A stretch of 30,655 bases of DNA from QQVM01 sp035341855 (GCA_035341855.1 DAOQWA010000036.1:1-30655); one strand, 5' to 3'. Positions 8,414 to 17,300 are shown, counted from the first letter of the stretch. Program-made: numbers and translations. Notes: generated from the sequence alone by a model not told the origin.

Positions 8414-10171
8414 ATGAAACTCAATCAACACATCTTATTCCGGCTTCATCTGCCTTTGTTTTTTGTTTTAAATCTGCTTTGTTTCAGTTTCACAACTATT
8501 TTAGCAGGGGTAGTTACAGCTCCTGAGAAAATGAATTACCAGGCAGTGGCAAGAGATGCTGCAGGAAATCCTTTGCTTTCGCAAGCCATCAGCGTGCGCT
8601 TCTCAATTCGTGCAACCACTGCTTCCGGAACCATTGAATACCAGGAAACACAATCTCTCACAACAAACTCCTTTGGACTTTTCTCCACAGCAATCGGCAG
8701 CGGAACGGTAAGTTCAGGTTCATGGAACGCGATATCCTGGGAGAGTACCGATCATTTTCTTCAGGTAGAATTTGATCCCGCCGGCGGAACTTCCTGGATT
8801 GACATGGGCACGTCTCAACTGCTTAGCGTTCCTTACAGTTATTTTTCAAACACTTCAATCACCTCACTCGATAACCACTGGTCTTCATTCGGAAATGATA
8901 TTTGGAAAGACATTATCGCGGGAAATGTTGGAATCGGAACTTCAACACCAACTCACCGTTTAGATGTACAGCACGCATCACCTGCTCCAAACACCGGAAT
9001 CCTGAATGTGACAGCAACACAAAGCCCGTTGAGTTATTCGGACGCTTATGCTGTATATGGCGCAAATGATGTAGATGATTGGCATGGCATCGGTGGTGTA
9101 TTTCGTGGAGGATATCAGGGAGTTTCAGGCACTGTTGAACCAACCGGTTCGCAGTATTATCATGGCTTGTATGGAAGTACATTCGGAGGATCAGGTACCA
9201 ATATCGGAGCATTTGGATATAGTGATCAGGTTGGGGTGTACGGTGGCGGAACAGGAAGCGGAACAGGCCGTACCAGTTACTATGGGAGCAGCTTTTTAGA
9301 ATGCATCGGAGTAGAGGGCAGTGGCCAGGTTAACAGCACTACAAATGGAATCAGCTATGGTGTCGTCGGAACGGCAACAAGCGGAGGAAGTAAAAATAAT
9401 ACAGGAATATTTGGTTATGCAAGAGGCGCCATGGGTACCAATGCACGGAATTGGGGTGTGCTTGGTGTTTCGGATGATCCTACTTCAGCGACCGGTCTGC
9501 TTGGAATATCTGATCCCGGTAGTGCAGGAAGCAATGGCCATGGAATCGAAGGCGATGTACTTTCCGGTGCCGATCAGGTTGCTATTTTTGGATATACTGT
9601 CGGTTCAACGGTAGCTGATTATGCCGGATATTTCCTGGGTAATATTTATGCCACCAGTGCCAGTTCAGGTATTAAAGCATTTAAAATTGATTATCCGCTT
9701 GATCCCGAAAACAAATATCTGATTCATTCATCAGTAGAAAGCAATGAGATGCTGAATATGTATAGCGGAAACATAACAACAGACGCGCAAGGTTACGCAG
9801 TTGTTCTTTTACCTGAATATTTTGAGACACTCAACAAAGACTTTCGTTACCAGTTTACCTGCATCAACGAATTCGCTCAGGCGATTGTTGGTGAAAAGAT
9901 CCATAACAACCAGTTCACCATCCGTACCGACAAACCGAATGTGGAAGTCAGCTGGATGGTCACAGGGGTTCGCCACGATCCATTGGCAAATAAATACCGG
10001 ATACAGGACCTTGTTGACAAACCCGAAAGTGAAAAAGGAACCTATCTAACTCCCGAATTGTATGGAAAAACAATCGAGCAGGCGACGCATAAACCTTCTT
10101 ATCTGAAGAAAGGAAGTCCGGTGAATGTTGTAAGGAATCCACTTGATGATCCGAAGTTGAAAAGAAAATAA
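8414..10171 (+). CDS. Tail-fibre-like secreted protein (YQAV N-domain, GVYG-type middle)
   Basis: A 585-aa protein. Residues 1-31 are a signal peptide (FSFTTILA). Residues 36-145 are the domain common to many Bacteroidota 'tail fiber domain' proteins: 'EKMNYQAVARDAAGNPL', 'IEYQETQSLTTNSFGLF', 'MGTSQLLSVPYSY'. A 'GNVGIGTSTPTHRLDV' motif follows at about 170-185, then roughly 220 residues rich in Gly with repeated 'GVYG/GVVG/GIFGYA/GVLG' turns, as in fibre shafts. From residue 423 to about 530 comes a C-terminal domain ('FKIDYPLDPENKYLIHSSVE', 'DFRYQFTCINEFAQAIV', 'VEVSWMVTGVRHDP') also found in the 1200-aa protein at 22205. No T9SS sorting domain is present, so how it is kept at the surface is open. 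There is no phage gene nearby; this is a host surface protein with fibre-like construction. Confidence 0.82.
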   Translation: MKLNQHILFRLHLPLFFVLNLLCFSFTTILAGVVTAPEKMNYQAVARDAAGNPLLSQAISVRFSIRATTASGTIEYQETQSLTTNSFGLFSTAIGSGTVSSGSWNAISWESTDHFLQVEFDPAGGTSWIDMGTSQLLSVPYSYFSNTSITSLDNHWSSFGNDIWKDIIAGNVGIGTSTPTHRLDVQHASPAPNTGILNVTATQSPLSYSDAYAVYGANDVDDWHGIGGVFRGGYQGVSGTVEPTGSQYYHGLYGSTFGGSGTNIGAFGYSDQVGVYGGGTGSGTGRTSYYGSSFLECIGVEGSGQVNSTTNGISYGVVGTATSGGSKNNTGIFGYARGAMGTNARNWGVLGVSDDPTSATGLLGISDPGSAGSNGHGIEGDVLSGADQVAIFGYTVGSTVADYAGYFLGNIYATSASSGIKAFKIDYPLDPENKYLIHSSVESNEMLNMYSGNITTDAQGYAVVLLPEYFETLNKDFRYQFTCINEFAQAIVGEKIHNNQFTIRTDKPNVEVSWMVTGVRHDPLANKYRIQDLVDKPESEKGTYLTPELYGKTIEQATHKPSYLKKGSPVNVVRNPLDDPKLKRK

Positions 10172-10432
10172 AAATCAAAAGGTTATTCGAAGTAATTATC
10201 TATTCATAAGATTCCAATGTCACATCGAAACTTCAACCGAAATAATTCATCGTCCCATCAGATAAAATCGCAATAGTATAAACAGGACATGTTCTAAAAA
10301 ACATTCTACGCTCAAATTTGATGAACATAAAACCATCAAAAAGCTGACAAGTAAATTCAGCATGAATTTGAAATCAATCAGATCAGAATAAATGTTTTGG
10401 CAAAGACATCGCAGTATCTAATGCAGAACTAT
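10172..10432. other. Intergenic gap, nothing recognised
   Basis: AT-rich sequence between the tail-fibre-like gene and a broken minus-strand gene. I see no reading frame with protein-like content, no clear terminator and no repeat shared with the rest of the window. Confidence 0.4.
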
Positions 10433-10783
10433 TCACCTCGGCGACTTTTTTCCACCACCCAACATGAATACTTCATAGATCCTACGAGGTCATGTAGAAA
10501 CATCGATGACTTTACTTCCATCCAATGAAATTTCTTTAGAGAAAATTTCTTGTCCAATTGAATTGAATACAGAATGTAATGCATACTGCAGGTTTCCCGG
10601 TTCAACTATCACATGCAGTTTATCATGAGCCGGATTCGGATAGATCTGAAATCCATCTTCATCGATATATTCATTTATACCTGGATTTAAACAAAACGGA
10701 TCACCTGGAGCATAAATGCCCAAAACTTTCCCTTTAACGGGGTGAAGTCTTTCGTACAATATTCTGCCGGGTGTAATCGTCAA
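10433..10783 (-). pseudogene. Broken gene: T9SS sorting domain with an in-frame stop
   Basis: The minus-strand frame contains an unmistakable T9SS type A sorting domain: 'GFQIYPNPAHDKLHVIVEPG', 'ALHSVFNSIGQEIFSKEISL', 'DGSKVIDVST'. The frame is then closed by TGA (10492-10490), but reading on in the same frame gives P-R-R-I-Y-E-V-F-M-L-G-G-G-K-K-S-P-R before a second TGA at 10435-10433. The expected motif is 'DVSTLxxGIYEVxLLxGGKK', so the TGA sits where a Leu codon (TTA or TTG) is expected. Upstream of residue 40 the frame has no normal start (only TTG right after a stop) and another frame, M-K-L-I-D-D-Y-T-R-Q-N, begins at 10796, which suggests a frameshift too. Only the C-terminal end of a once larger secreted protein remains. 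Confidence 0.7.
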
Positions 10784-10980
10784 TTAATTTCATGTTTTTT
10801 CCGGATAATGTTTTCCTCACCACGCAAATAGACTGCGTTCTGCCTCTTTACATTTGTAATGATAAGAATGACCTTCTGATGATCACATCTCTTGGATCAG
10901 ACAGATCATAAAACTGCTGAATATTTTAGCGATCATTTTTGTCATCATTTTCGAATCGTTGAATCAACTAAAAACTAAAA
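10784..10980. other. Intergenic gap upstream of the HIRAN gene
   Basis: Contains the likely shifted start of the broken minus-strand gene and, in its last 60 bases, the AT-rich leader of the HIRAN gene. No firm promoter match. Confidence 0.35.
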
Positions 10981-11385
10981 ATGAAAAGAGCTGAATTTTT
11001 GAAACGATTGATTACTCTTGTCGGAGTTTCCTTAATCCCGCTTCCGGGACTGACAAAGTCAAAAAAAGTATGGCTTTTAAAATTTGGGATAAGGGGTTTT
11101 CAATATTATGAAGGCCCGAACCTGATTGAAAAGATGCAAGCAGGTGACAGACTTGAATTGCGACGTGAAGCCGAAAATCCATTTGATAAACGTGCCATTG
11201 CAATCTATTATCAGAATCAGAAGATCGGATTCGTGCCACGAGAGAAAAATGAAGTGTTGAGCCGATTGATGGACAGCGGCAGCATTAAACTTGTCGCAGA
11301 AGTTCTTCAGCTCCGCGATGATGTCTCCTGGAATGAAGTTTATGCAGGGATCTATCCTGAGATTGAAAAAAAACTTTTTGCATGA
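10981..11385 (+). CDS. Stand-alone HIRAN-domain protein
   Basis: A 134-aa protein. Residues about 33-110 match the HIRAN domain: 'FGIRGFQYYEGPNLIEKMQ', 'GDRLELRREAENPFDKRAIA', 'IYYQNQKIGFVPREKNEVLS'. HIRAN domains bind the 3' end of single-stranded DNA in helicases such as HLTF, and also occur alone in bacteria, where their role is unclear. The N-terminus MKRAEFLKRLITLVGVSLIP is odd: it resembles a Tat signal (xRRxFLK followed by a hydrophobic run) but the second Arg is Ala. If it is a signal or anchor, the protein is outside the cytoplasm, which is unexpected for a DNA-binding fold. Stand-alone HIRAN proteins with short hydrophobic N-termini may be membrane-tethered; I cannot decide from sequence. 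Confidence 0.78.
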   Translation: MKRAEFLKRLITLVGVSLIPLPGLTKSKKVWLLKFGIRGFQYYEGPNLIEKMQAGDRLELRREAENPFDKRAIAIYYQNQKIGFVPREKNEVLSRLMDSGSIKLVAEVLQLRDDVSWNEVYAGIYPEIEKKLFA

Positions 11386-11408
11386 TTAATTTTTCCGACG
11401 TTTGGAAT

Positions 11409-11540
11409 TTATTTCTGTACGATTTGAATGTGGAAACTCCGATTAGCGCCTTGTTGTGTGAAAGCCCAAAGAGATGTCAATCCGTCCTTGCAAATACCTG
11501 GCATTTTGAATGTGGCTTCTTTTTTCGACAGGTTTTAATG
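11409..11540 (-). pseudogene. Decayed minus-strand fragment
   Basis: Between a TAA near 11540 and a TAA at 11411-11409 the minus strand reads NLSKKEATFKMPGICKDGL then TSLWAFTQQGANRSFHIQIV. It looks more protein-like than the overlapping plus-strand frame, but there is no start codon and I cannot name a family. The part around 11475-11501 resembles sequence at 12681-12714 and 14039-14070, so this may be a degenerate dispersed repeat rather than a gene remnant. Confidence 0.3.
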
Positions 11541-11617
11541 CTAGTTTATCGTTGGGTGTTTAGCTTTGAACCGAAATGGGAGCAAGCTCTGCAATGGTAC
11601 AGCTTGCAAGGTATAGG

Positions 11618-11687
11618 TTCACCGATCAATATCGATTGCAATTCCATTCGTTTTATACTGTACTACAACAAAACTTTGAGGTGTTAA
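11618..11687. repeat. 70-bp direct repeat, copy 1 (left of the toxin-antitoxin pair)
   Basis: The 70 bases match 12815-12884 in the same orientation with a single difference (T at 11664, G at 12861). Weaker similarity continues about 45 bp to the right of both copies (to about 11732 and 12930). On the minus strand both copies encode the same C-terminal peptide, LTPQSFVVVQYKTNGIAIDI then DR and TGA; the one base difference is silent there (Val GTA/GTC). The repeat may therefore be a duplicated gene end. Confidence 0.85.
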
Positions 11688-11754
11688 TCCGGCGGGATCA
11701 GGAAAGTTGAAGTTAACGAAACGTCCATTTTCAGTCTAACAAATTTAAATTTCT

Positions 11755-11762
11755 TATATTTG
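11755..11762 (+). promoter_or_regulatory. Candidate -7 box of the toxin-antitoxin pair
   Basis: TATATTTG is a perfect match to the Bacteroidota -7 consensus TAnnTTTG. No good TTTG lies 19 bp upstream. The box ends only 5 bp before ATG 11768, so transcription from it would give an mRNA with almost no leader. Confidence 0.4.
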
Positions 11763-11767
11763 TGTCA

Positions 11768-12058
11768 ATGATAAATCAATACACGCCGGCACTTTTTTGG
11801 GACACCGATTTTAAAACGATTTCTGAGAAAAATCATACCGGTTTCATCATTCAACGTGTCTGTATGTTGGGAACCTGGCAGGATTGGTTATTGTTGAAAT
11901 CTCAATATGGCATTGAGAAAATAAAAACAGAACTTTTGAAGACGCGTTATCTGGATCAAAAGACACTTAATTATTTTAGTTTGATTTTTAATGTTCCCAA
12001 AGAAGAATTTCGATGTTACACTTTTCAGCAGTCAGCTCCGAAGCGTTGGAATTATTAA
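11768..12058 (+). CDS. DUF6922-like antitoxin partner of the AbiEii toxin
   Basis: A 96-aa cytoplasmic protein. It shows the pattern of the small Bacteroidota family found next to AbiEii-type toxins: 'LFWDTDFKTISEKNHTGFII', 'WQDWLLLKSQYGIEKIKTEL', 'TRYLDQKTLNYFSLIFNVPK', then 'EEFRCYTFQQSAPKRWNY'. The family is usually labelled DUF6922 or left hypothetical; an antitoxin role is inferred from pairing. I start it at ATG 11768 rather than the GTG at 11762 because ATG gives the usual N-terminus and the GTG overlaps the -7 box. Its 3' end overlaps the toxin gene by 46 bp in another frame, so translation of the two is probably coupled. The pair is enclosed by a 70-bp direct repeat. Confidence 0.78.
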   Translation: MINQYTPALFWDTDFKTISEKNHTGFIIQRVCMLGTWQDWLLLKSQYGIEKIKTELLKTRYLDQKTLNYFSLIFNVPKEEFRCYTFQQSAPKRWNY

Positions 12059-12630
12059 GGGAAATCCAAAGTCTGCCGGTTTTGAATGATTTTTATCTCG
12101 TGGGCGGAACCGCTTTGGCTTTACATTACGGTCACAGGATGTCTGTCGATCTGGATTTTTTTACAGACAATGAATTTGACACACACATATTAATAGATTC
12201 TTTCAAAGAAAAGTATAAGCTTCAGATTTTATCGCAGGCGAAGAACACACTCACATTAAATATTCGATCGGTTAAAGCAGATTTTATTCGACACAATTAT
12301 CCACTGTTGAATCCTGTTCAGACAATGGAGGGTATTAAATTACTTTCCGTAGAAGACATTGCAGCGATGAAATTAAATAGCATGATGAACCGTGGTTCCA
12401 AGAAAGATTTTTATGACATTGATGAATTGCTTAATCATTTCAATTTGATGGAACTGATTTCTTTTTATAATTCCAAGTATGACTTTTCTTCGCAATTGAT
12501 TTTACTAAAAAGCCTTGTTTACTTTGTAGATGCGGAACAAGAACCTGATCCGGTTTCGATTAAATCCAAAAACTGGGATTCGGTAAAACAAAAAATAAAT
12601 GATTCGGTTAGTTCATTTTCAAAAAGGTAA
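12013..12630 (+). CDS. AbiEii/AbiGii-type nucleotidyltransferase toxin
   Basis: A 205-aa cytoplasmic protein of the AbiEii/AbiGii nucleotidyltransferase family (DUF1814 type), the toxin half of type IV-like toxin-antitoxin and abortive-infection systems; relatives act by adding nucleotides to tRNA. The core motif is intact: GG (31-32), H38, R42 and S-V-D-L-D (44-48), that is 'FYLVGGTALALHYGHRMSVD' followed by LDFF. The second conserved block 'VEDIAAMKLNSMMNRGSKKD' then FYDIDELL lies at about 113-142, with the Lys and the K-D-F/D-I pattern typical of the fold. Length and N-terminus (MLHFSAVSSEALELL) are normal, so it should be active. It overlaps the DUF6922-like gene by 46 bp, an arrangement typical for the family in Bacteroidota. 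Likely role: phage defence or stabilisation of this cassette. Confidence 0.88.
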   Translation: MLHFSAVSSEALELLREIQSLPVLNDFYLVGGTALALHYGHRMSVDLDFFTDNEFDTHILIDSFKEKYKLQILSQAKNTLTLNIRSVKADFIRHNYPLLNPVQTMEGIKLLSVEDIAAMKLNSMMNRGSKKDFYDIDELLNHFNLMELISFYNSKYDFSSQLILLKSLVYFVDAEQEPDPVSIKSKNWDSVKQKINDSVSSFSKR

Positions 12631-12680
12631 TGAAAATGGATTAGGTATATTAATTTTGAATAAACAAGTAAAAATGTTTC

Positions 12681-12714
12681 GTTCAGGCCTCTCCTGCAAA
12701 TTCCGGTCACCCGG
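12681..12714. repeat. Degenerate dispersed repeat (relative at 14039-14070)
   Basis: Shares 'CCTGCAAATT...GTxACCCGG' with 14039-14070 and, more weakly, 'TTGCAAAT' with surrounding bases at 11475-11501. All three have the same orientation and lie in gaps that also hold broken reading frames. I cannot measure their significance by eye. Confidence 0.35.
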
Positions 12715-12814
12715 ACAACCTTATTTGGAGCAGATGATCACCCTTTGATAAGTAGCATCCATTGAGATTTCAAACTCACCGATCCTCTCATTTCAAAAAG
12801 ATTGCCCTGATGAA

Positions 12815-12884
12815 TTCACCGATCAATATCGATTGCAATTCCATTCGTTTTATACTGTACGACAACAAAACTTTGAGGTGTTAA
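12815..12884. repeat. 70-bp direct repeat, copy 2 (right of the toxin-antitoxin pair)
   Basis: Same orientation as 11618-11687, 69 of 70 identical; copies are 1197 bp apart with the toxin-antitoxin pair between them. The minus strand upstream of the shared peptide is open here for about 20 more codons (DISLLLPLLVQTA), whereas copy 1 needs a frame change to stay similar. Confidence 0.85.
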
Positions 12885-13009
12885 AGCCGTCTGGACAAGA
12901 AGCGGCAATAATAACGAAATATCCAGATTGGTTTTTTAAGATTTTTTAAACACTGGTATTTTTAATACAATTCTGTACCTTTATTGCTCCTTAATTTTAT
13001 TTGCACGAT

Positions 13010-13870
13010 ATGAAAAAACTCTACCTATCCTCCCTCATCTTATTATTGTTCGCTACCGATTTAATGGCCCAACAGATTATCGTTGGTGCCGGAACGGGAC
13101 CATCTTTATACACACCAATTACCAGAAGAGCTGATTATGGTGTTACAGAGACCATTTATAATTCTTCAGATATCGTAATTTCAGGTACGATCACGCACCT
13201 GGCTTTCGATCGCCTGGATGGAACGGATGAAGCTGACATCGACAGCGTTACTATCTATATGAAGCACTCAAGCCAGATCACAATGCCTGACAGTGTTTTT
13301 TCTACTGCTAACTATCAGCAGGTCTACTTCGGAAAATTTCCAAACGTTGGGACCGGCTGGCAGGAAGTTGCGCTTGATGCACCCTTTAATTATATCAATT
13401 CATCGAATCTCGTCATCCTGGTCGTGAAAGGCTATCAGGCTGCTGTTGCAAACACTCCTGTTGCTGTAAGGTGGCGTTATGAAACTCTGAGTTCTGAACA
13501 AAGTCGCAGATATTATGGGGCAAATCCGATCTCTGCTTCCACTAACCTGACCGGAATTAATTATACTCCCAATGCAAGGCTGACCTTTGGTTCTGTTGGT
13601 ATAGCTGAGATTCGTGGAGAGCAACTGCAGGTTTTTCCAAACCCGGCGAATACTTATTTAACTGTTACAATACCGGCACATGGGACTGCAGCAAAAATTT
13701 CTCTTTATGATTTGCAAGGAAGGTTAGTGCATTCAAAAAATATAAATGCAAACGGCAACAGGATGACAGAGGATATATCTTTACATTCGCTTGTAGAGGG
13801 CATTTACTTACTTAGTGTTCAGGCAGGAGAAAAGATCTATACAAAAAGGCTGGTTGTGACAAAAGAGTAG
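13010..13870 (+). CDS. T9SS-exported protein with a beta-sandwich-like domain
   Basis: A 286-aa secreted protein. I start it at ATG 13010 (MKKLYLSSLI), three codons inside the longest frame, which gives a standard signal peptide cleaved LMA|QQIIV. Residues about 25-200 form a domain seen in many Bacteroidota exoproteins: an opening 'YTPITRRADYGVTETIYNSS', then 'ITHLAFDRLDGTDEADIDSV' and 'TIYMKHSSQ', 'NLVILVVKGYQA'. I cannot assign a ligand. The C-terminus from VFPNPANTYLTVTIP through 'ISLYDLQGRLVHSKNI' and 'EGIYLLSVQAGEKIYTKRLV' is a full T9SS type A sorting domain. It stands alone between repeat-containing gaps. Confidence 0.85.
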   Translation: MKKLYLSSLILLLFATDLMAQQIIVGAGTGPSLYTPITRRADYGVTETIYNSSDIVISGTITHLAFDRLDGTDEADIDSVTIYMKHSSQITMPDSVFSTANYQQVYFGKFPNVGTGWQEVALDAPFNYINSSNLVILVVKGYQAAVANTPVAVRWRYETLSSEQSRRYYGANPISASTNLTGINYTPNARLTFGSVGIAEIRGEQLQVFPNPANTYLTVTIPAHGTAAKISLYDLQGRLVHSKNINANGNRMTEDISLHSLVEGIYLLSVQAGEKIYTKRLVVTKE

Positions 13871-14332
13871 TGTAAATTTTTATTTGATCCATGACTGATT
13901 TCGCATAGCCTATGTGCGGAATTATGTGACTAAGGATGTGTGGAAGCTAATTCAAAAGGCCATTTCGCTGCTAATGGTCCTTTAATTTAGATTGTCCGCC
14001 ATTATAAAAATAAATTAGTTGCAGGTGATTTTGATCACTCAGCTTATCCCTGCAAATTTTTGTAACCCGGGCTTAGTTTGTCTGATCTCTCCTGACCTCG
14101 CTCTAAACGTTCTTTTTGCATTAAAATAATAGCCCTGAATCTCAGCTCCTCGTGATATTGCGTCTGCCGAAATGCAATGCAGGCAGGCTTCGAATCACAG
14201 GATATTTTATTATTTTTGAAACATGAATTCAAATCAGGAATTTTTTATTTGTACATCATTTCCTGATACACTCCATTAAATTAAAGGACTACAAATCACC
14301 TATCATTCTGTTTGTCAAATTAAAATTAATTT
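13871..14332. other. Intergenic gap with degenerate repeats
   Basis: No intact gene. It holds a copy of the dispersed motif (14039-14070; CCCTGCAAATTTTTGTAACC) and a partial relative of the 31-bp repeat (core 14094-14108). Minus-strand sequence left of 14150 (R-A-I-I-L-M-Q-K-E-R) aligns loosely at DNA level with the decayed frame at 6358-6504. TATTTTTG at 14211-14218 fits the -7 consensus and could start a long leader for the protease gene. Confidence 0.45.
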
Positions 14333-17300
14333 ATGAAAAATATTATTTTAGCCGGTATCATTGTATTATTATCGCTTACATTATTAAAAGCACAATCTGC
14401 TGAATCCCGATTGCTTCGCTTTCCGGCTGTGTCGGAAAATTCTGTGGTGTTTTCCTATGCAGGGGATTTATATTCAGTAGCACGCAGCGGAGGAATTGCT
14501 CGTAAAATTACAAGCGATGTAGGTTATGAAATCTTTCCGCGCTTTTCTCCGGATGGAAGTACAATCGCATTTGCCGGGCAATATGATGGCAATTCAGAGG
14601 TTTACAGTATGCCTGCAAATGGTGGGATACCTCATCGTTTGACCTATACAGCCACACTGAGTCGTGACGATATAAGCGATAGGATGGGTCCCAATAATAT
14701 TGTAATGACATGGCGTGATGATAAGAGCGTTGTTTACCGATCACGAAAAAAATCATTCAACGATTTTAAAGGTCAATTGTTTGTTGCATCAACCGGCGGT
14801 GGATTAAGTGAAGAACTGCCATTTTCTGTTGGTGGATTCTGTTCCTATTCACCGGATAAAAAGAGGATTGCTATGAATCGGGTATTCCGTGAATTCCGTA
14901 CCTGGAAATATTACAAAGGAGGAATGGCTGATGAGGTATGGATATTTGATTTTGATACTAAGAATTGGGAAAATATCAGCAACAATAATGCACAGGATCT
15001 TTTTCCTATGTGGTATGGTGATAAAATTTATTACGCCAGCGACAGGGACAGAACAATGAACCTCTTTGAATACGATCTTAAAACAAAACAAACAAAAAAA
15101 ATTACCGAATTTACGGAATTCGATGTCAAGTTTCCTTCGCTTGGAAATGATGCTATAGCCTATGAAAATGGTGGCTATATATATCTGTATGACTTAAAAA
15201 CCGGTACCAATGCTAAGGTTCCAGTCACTATCAATGACGACATGGACAATGGCAGAAACAGTTGGGTGGATGCGTCTAAGTTTATTAATACGAAAGATAT
15301 TGGCAGCGATGGAAATCGCCTGGTGTTTACCGCTCGTGGTGATGTTTGGACTGTTCCTGTAAAGTCAGGCATAAGCCGCAACCTTAGCAAAAGTAATGCT
15401 AGTCACGAACGCGATGCTATCTGGAGTCCGGATGGAAAAAGTATTGCCTATATAAGTGATGCCAACGGGGAAACAGAAATTTATACAATAAAACAGGAAG
15501 GACTGGAGCCGGCGAAACAAATTACCAAAAACAGTGACACTTATATTTACAGTCCTGCCTGGTCACCTAATAGCAAAATGATTTTATGGAGTGATAATAA
15601 GTTGCGATTAACATATGTAAATGTAGAGACCGGCGAGCAGGTTTTGGTAGATAAAAATAATGTGGGTGAATACAGCTCCTACGAATTTTCTCCTGACAGT
15701 CGATGGATTGCATATTCTAAACCGGATGACGATAGAAGGTATAAAATTTATCTATACAATTTGGCTGATAAAAAATCTTATCCTGTTACTGATGCCTGGT
15801 ATGAGTCTGCCGGCCCAAATTTCAGCGACGATGGAAAGTATCTGTTCTTTTATAGCAATCGTGATTTTAATCCGGTATACAGTGCTACCGAATGGAATCA
15901 TTCGTACGGTGATATGAGCAAGGTGTACTTTGTGACACTTGCAAAAAGTACAGCCAATCCACTGGAACCTAAAAATGATGAGGTGAAAATAGAAGAAGTG
16001 AAAGCTCCTTCAGACGATAAAGGGGACAATGCAGATAAAAAGAAGGACAATAAAAAGGTAGATGCTTCCGGAAAAGCTATTACGATCGATATTGATGGAA
16101 TTCAAAATAGAATAGTATCACTGCCCATTGGAGCCGGAAGTTATTATTCTGTTCGTTGCATTGGCAACTCCGTATATTATATGTTCAATTCGTCAAAATC
16201 AGAAAAAGCATCCCTTAAACTATTTGATCTGAAAGAGAAAAAGGAAACGGATTTAGGAAACGTAGATGGATTTGGTCTTTCAGCAGATAATAAAAAAATG
16301 TATGTTATAAAGGACAAGAACAATTATGTAATTGATCTTCCTAAATCTAAACCCGAATTAACTAATCCCGTTGATTTGTCGAATATGAAAGTTTTCATAG
16401 ACAAAAAAACAGAGTGGAAACAAATTTTTGAAGAATCCTGGCGACAAATGCGCGACTTTTTTTGGGACCCGACTATGAGCGGAGTGGATTGGGCCGGAAT
16501 GAAAAAAAAATACGAAGTATTACTACCTTATGTTAATCACCGAAACGATTTGACTTACGTTATCGGAGAAATGATCGGTGAACTGAACACCGGTCATGCG
16601 TATACTGGAGGTGGAGATAAGCCTTCCTTTAACAAGATAAGCATGGGATTGCTTGGAGCTGAACTTACACGTCACAGTTCAGGATACTACAGCATTACGA
16701 AAATTCTTAAAGGTGAAAACTGGAATAATAAAAACCGGTCGCCACTTACAGAAATTGGAGTTGATGCTAAGGTTGGAGATTTTATAGTAGCTGTAAATGG
16801 TGTTTCTACAAAAGGGATGAACGATATTTATGAATCCCTTATCAATACCGCAGACAAGCAAGTGGAATTGTCATTAAATTCAAAGGCGGATGAGACCGGT
16901 GCACGCAAAGTTCTGGTTCTACCTATAAGCAGCGAATCTTCCCTGTATTATTACAATTGGGTTCAACATAATATCAAGATTGTAAGTGATGCAACAAATA
17001 ATGAAGTAGGATATCTTCACATCCCGAATATGGGGGTGGAAGGCTTAAATGAATTTTCGAAACATTTTTATCCGCAACTGAAAAAGAAAGCATTGATTAT
17101 TGATGACCGTGGTAATGGTGGCGGTAATGTTTCACCAATGATTATTGAACGCTTGAATCGCGAAATTGCCATGGTTGGTATAGGGCGTAACAGAAGCACA
17201 AATCCGAATCCGGATGATATGCTATTGGGACCTAAAATTGTGATGATAGATCAATACTCTGCTTCCGATGGTGATATTTTTCCGTATAGGTTTAAAAAGT

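Larger units (their letters stand above)
12631..13009. other. Gap with repeats between the toxin and the next T9SS gene
   Basis: Holds a degenerate dispersed repeat (12681-12714; CCTGCAAATTCCGGTCACCC), the second copy of the 70-bp direct repeat (12815-12884) and the leader of the 13010 gene, with a possible -7 box TACCTTTA at 12976-12983 (one mismatch to TAnnTTTG, poor -33). No intact gene seen. Confidence 0.5.

Noticed and set aside
8414..10171. Prophage tail-fibre gene
   Set aside because: No capsid, tail, integrase or lysis genes are nearby, and all three fibre-like proteins have Sec signal peptides.
10433..10492. UGA recoding in the broken T9SS gene
   Set aside because: TGA ends other intact genes here (for example 6319 and 7353), and the frame is also broken at its 5' end, so decay is the simpler reading.
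11382..11687. 101-codon plus-strand frame overlapping the HIRAN stop by ATGA
   Set aside because: Its last third is the 70-bp direct repeat, which is more coding-like on the minus strand; the middle overlaps another minus-strand protein-like stretch, and the peptide has no family-like pattern.
14044..14232. 62-codon minus-strand frame
   Set aside because: It covers degenerate repeat sequence; the part ERLERGQERSDKLSPGYKNL comes from the dispersed motif and is not supported as a gene.
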